DNA of 64,000 nt from Rhizobium sp. CCGE531. GTDB lineage: Bacteria > Pseudomonadota > Alphaproteobacteria > Rhizobiales > Rhizobiaceae. Numbering within the stretch: the first letter of the stretch is position 1; every line of letters begins with the position of its first letter. Below the pieces are notes generated by a model. That model was given only the letters and a program-made list of their open reading frames with translations. It ran no database searches and was not told where the DNA came from. Below, in pieces: positions 63,797-64,000 of this stretch. Location: positions 372,001 to 436,000 of the forward strand of contig NZ_CP032687.1 of NCBI RefSeq assembly GCF_003627795.1, given 5' to 3'. A program made the position numbers and the translations under genes.

Positions 63797-64000
63797 CACG
63801 GTTCCCCATTGTCGTCTTCATCGAGATCGACGAAAAGTTCCTCAAATGCGCTCACCGCCGTACCTTTATTCAGCTGTTCCCCAGCATCGCCAATCAGCTG
63901 CCTTACTTCCCCGATCCGGGACTTCGGCAGCAGGACGGGCACAAGGTCGAGGGCATCGCAGATTTCGGCAAACAGCGTCAGTCGATCCCTACCCCGTCGA
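63796..64000 (-). CDS. hipB: HipB-like antitoxin, C-terminal part (runs off window)
   Basis: Partial frame of 67 codons open to the right edge, ending FEELFVDLDEDDNGEP. The start RRGRDRLTLFAEICDALDLVPVLLPK-type segment (split here for length) is typical of the HipB/XRE antitoxin tail that follows the DNA-binding domain. Adjacent to hipA with 1-nt overlap. Confidence 0.75.
   Translation of the reverse strand, partial: RRGRDRLTLFAEICDALDLVPVLLPKSRIGEVRQLIGDAGEQLNKGTAVSAFEELFVDLDEDDNGEP

Overview
The window looks like an accessory replicon of a rhizobial alphaproteobacterium, probably a symbiotic or similar large plasmid of a Rhizobium species. Support: the proteins read as rhizobial, insertion sequences occupy a large share of the first 40 kb, and there is an extra-looking citrate synthase of the type known from the R. 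tropici symbiotic plasmid (pcsA). No nod, nif, fix or rep gene is present, so plasmid origin is inferred. No tRNA, rRNA or CRISPR array was seen.

Layout. 1-5 kb: glutamate dehydrogenase, an intact IS701 element with CTAG target duplication, a gabD remnant, an IS66 remnant and a group II intron fragment. 5.2-7.3 kb: an exported flavin amine oxidase paired with a cytochrome c. 7.4-12 kb: a decayed IS5-type element, a group II intron with a damaged reverse transcriptase, and an ATP-grasp ligase. 12.1-21.2 kb: one IS66 element (8-bp duplication TGTCATCC) whose tnpB is split by a 6-kb insert holding a recombinase-in-trio (RIT) element and an IS91-like element with its own tyrosine recombinase. 21.3-22.6 kb: ISAs1 element with a 10-bp duplication. 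22.8-28.8 kb: a glutarate/glutaryl-CoA operon (gcdH, CoA transferase, 3-hydroxyacyl-CoA dehydrogenase, etfB, etfA) with a divergent LysR regulator. 29-30.2 kb: dead IS256. 30.7-33.1 kb: a C45 acyltransferase/amidase and a creatinase-like M24 hydrolase. 33.6-38.9 kb: a second IS66 (8-bp duplication TGGACCTC) split by another IS91-like element. 39.2-42 kb: a polar amino-acid ABC transporter. 42.6-44.6 kb: a second, diverged copy of the gdh-terminator-gabD segment, now dead. 45-49.7 kb: citrate synthase, a small conserved protein, isocitrate lyase and a divergent ScfR/RamB-type regulator, i.e. entry to the glyoxylate shunt.

The most unusual region is 51.4-60.2 kb. Five genes in one direction (hxsD, hxsB, hxsC, hxsA and a periplasmic ClpP-fold protein) form a His-Xaa-Ser system: two radical SAM enzymes, a small partner, and a cell-wall-type substrate with six consecutive HxS triplets. 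The hxs genes overlap by ATGA at every junction. Only 4 bp away, facing them, is an operon of VWA protein, PP2C phosphatase and Ser/Thr-type kinase (a TerY-P-like triad) followed by an SH3-domain protein. The window ends with two toxin-antitoxin modules, DUF433/PIN and HipBA.

Taken together the metabolic genes point to amino-acid, amine and C2/C4 acid use (glutamate, GABA-derived succinate semialdehyde, glutarate, acetyl-CoA), while the mobile elements have repeatedly inserted into each other.
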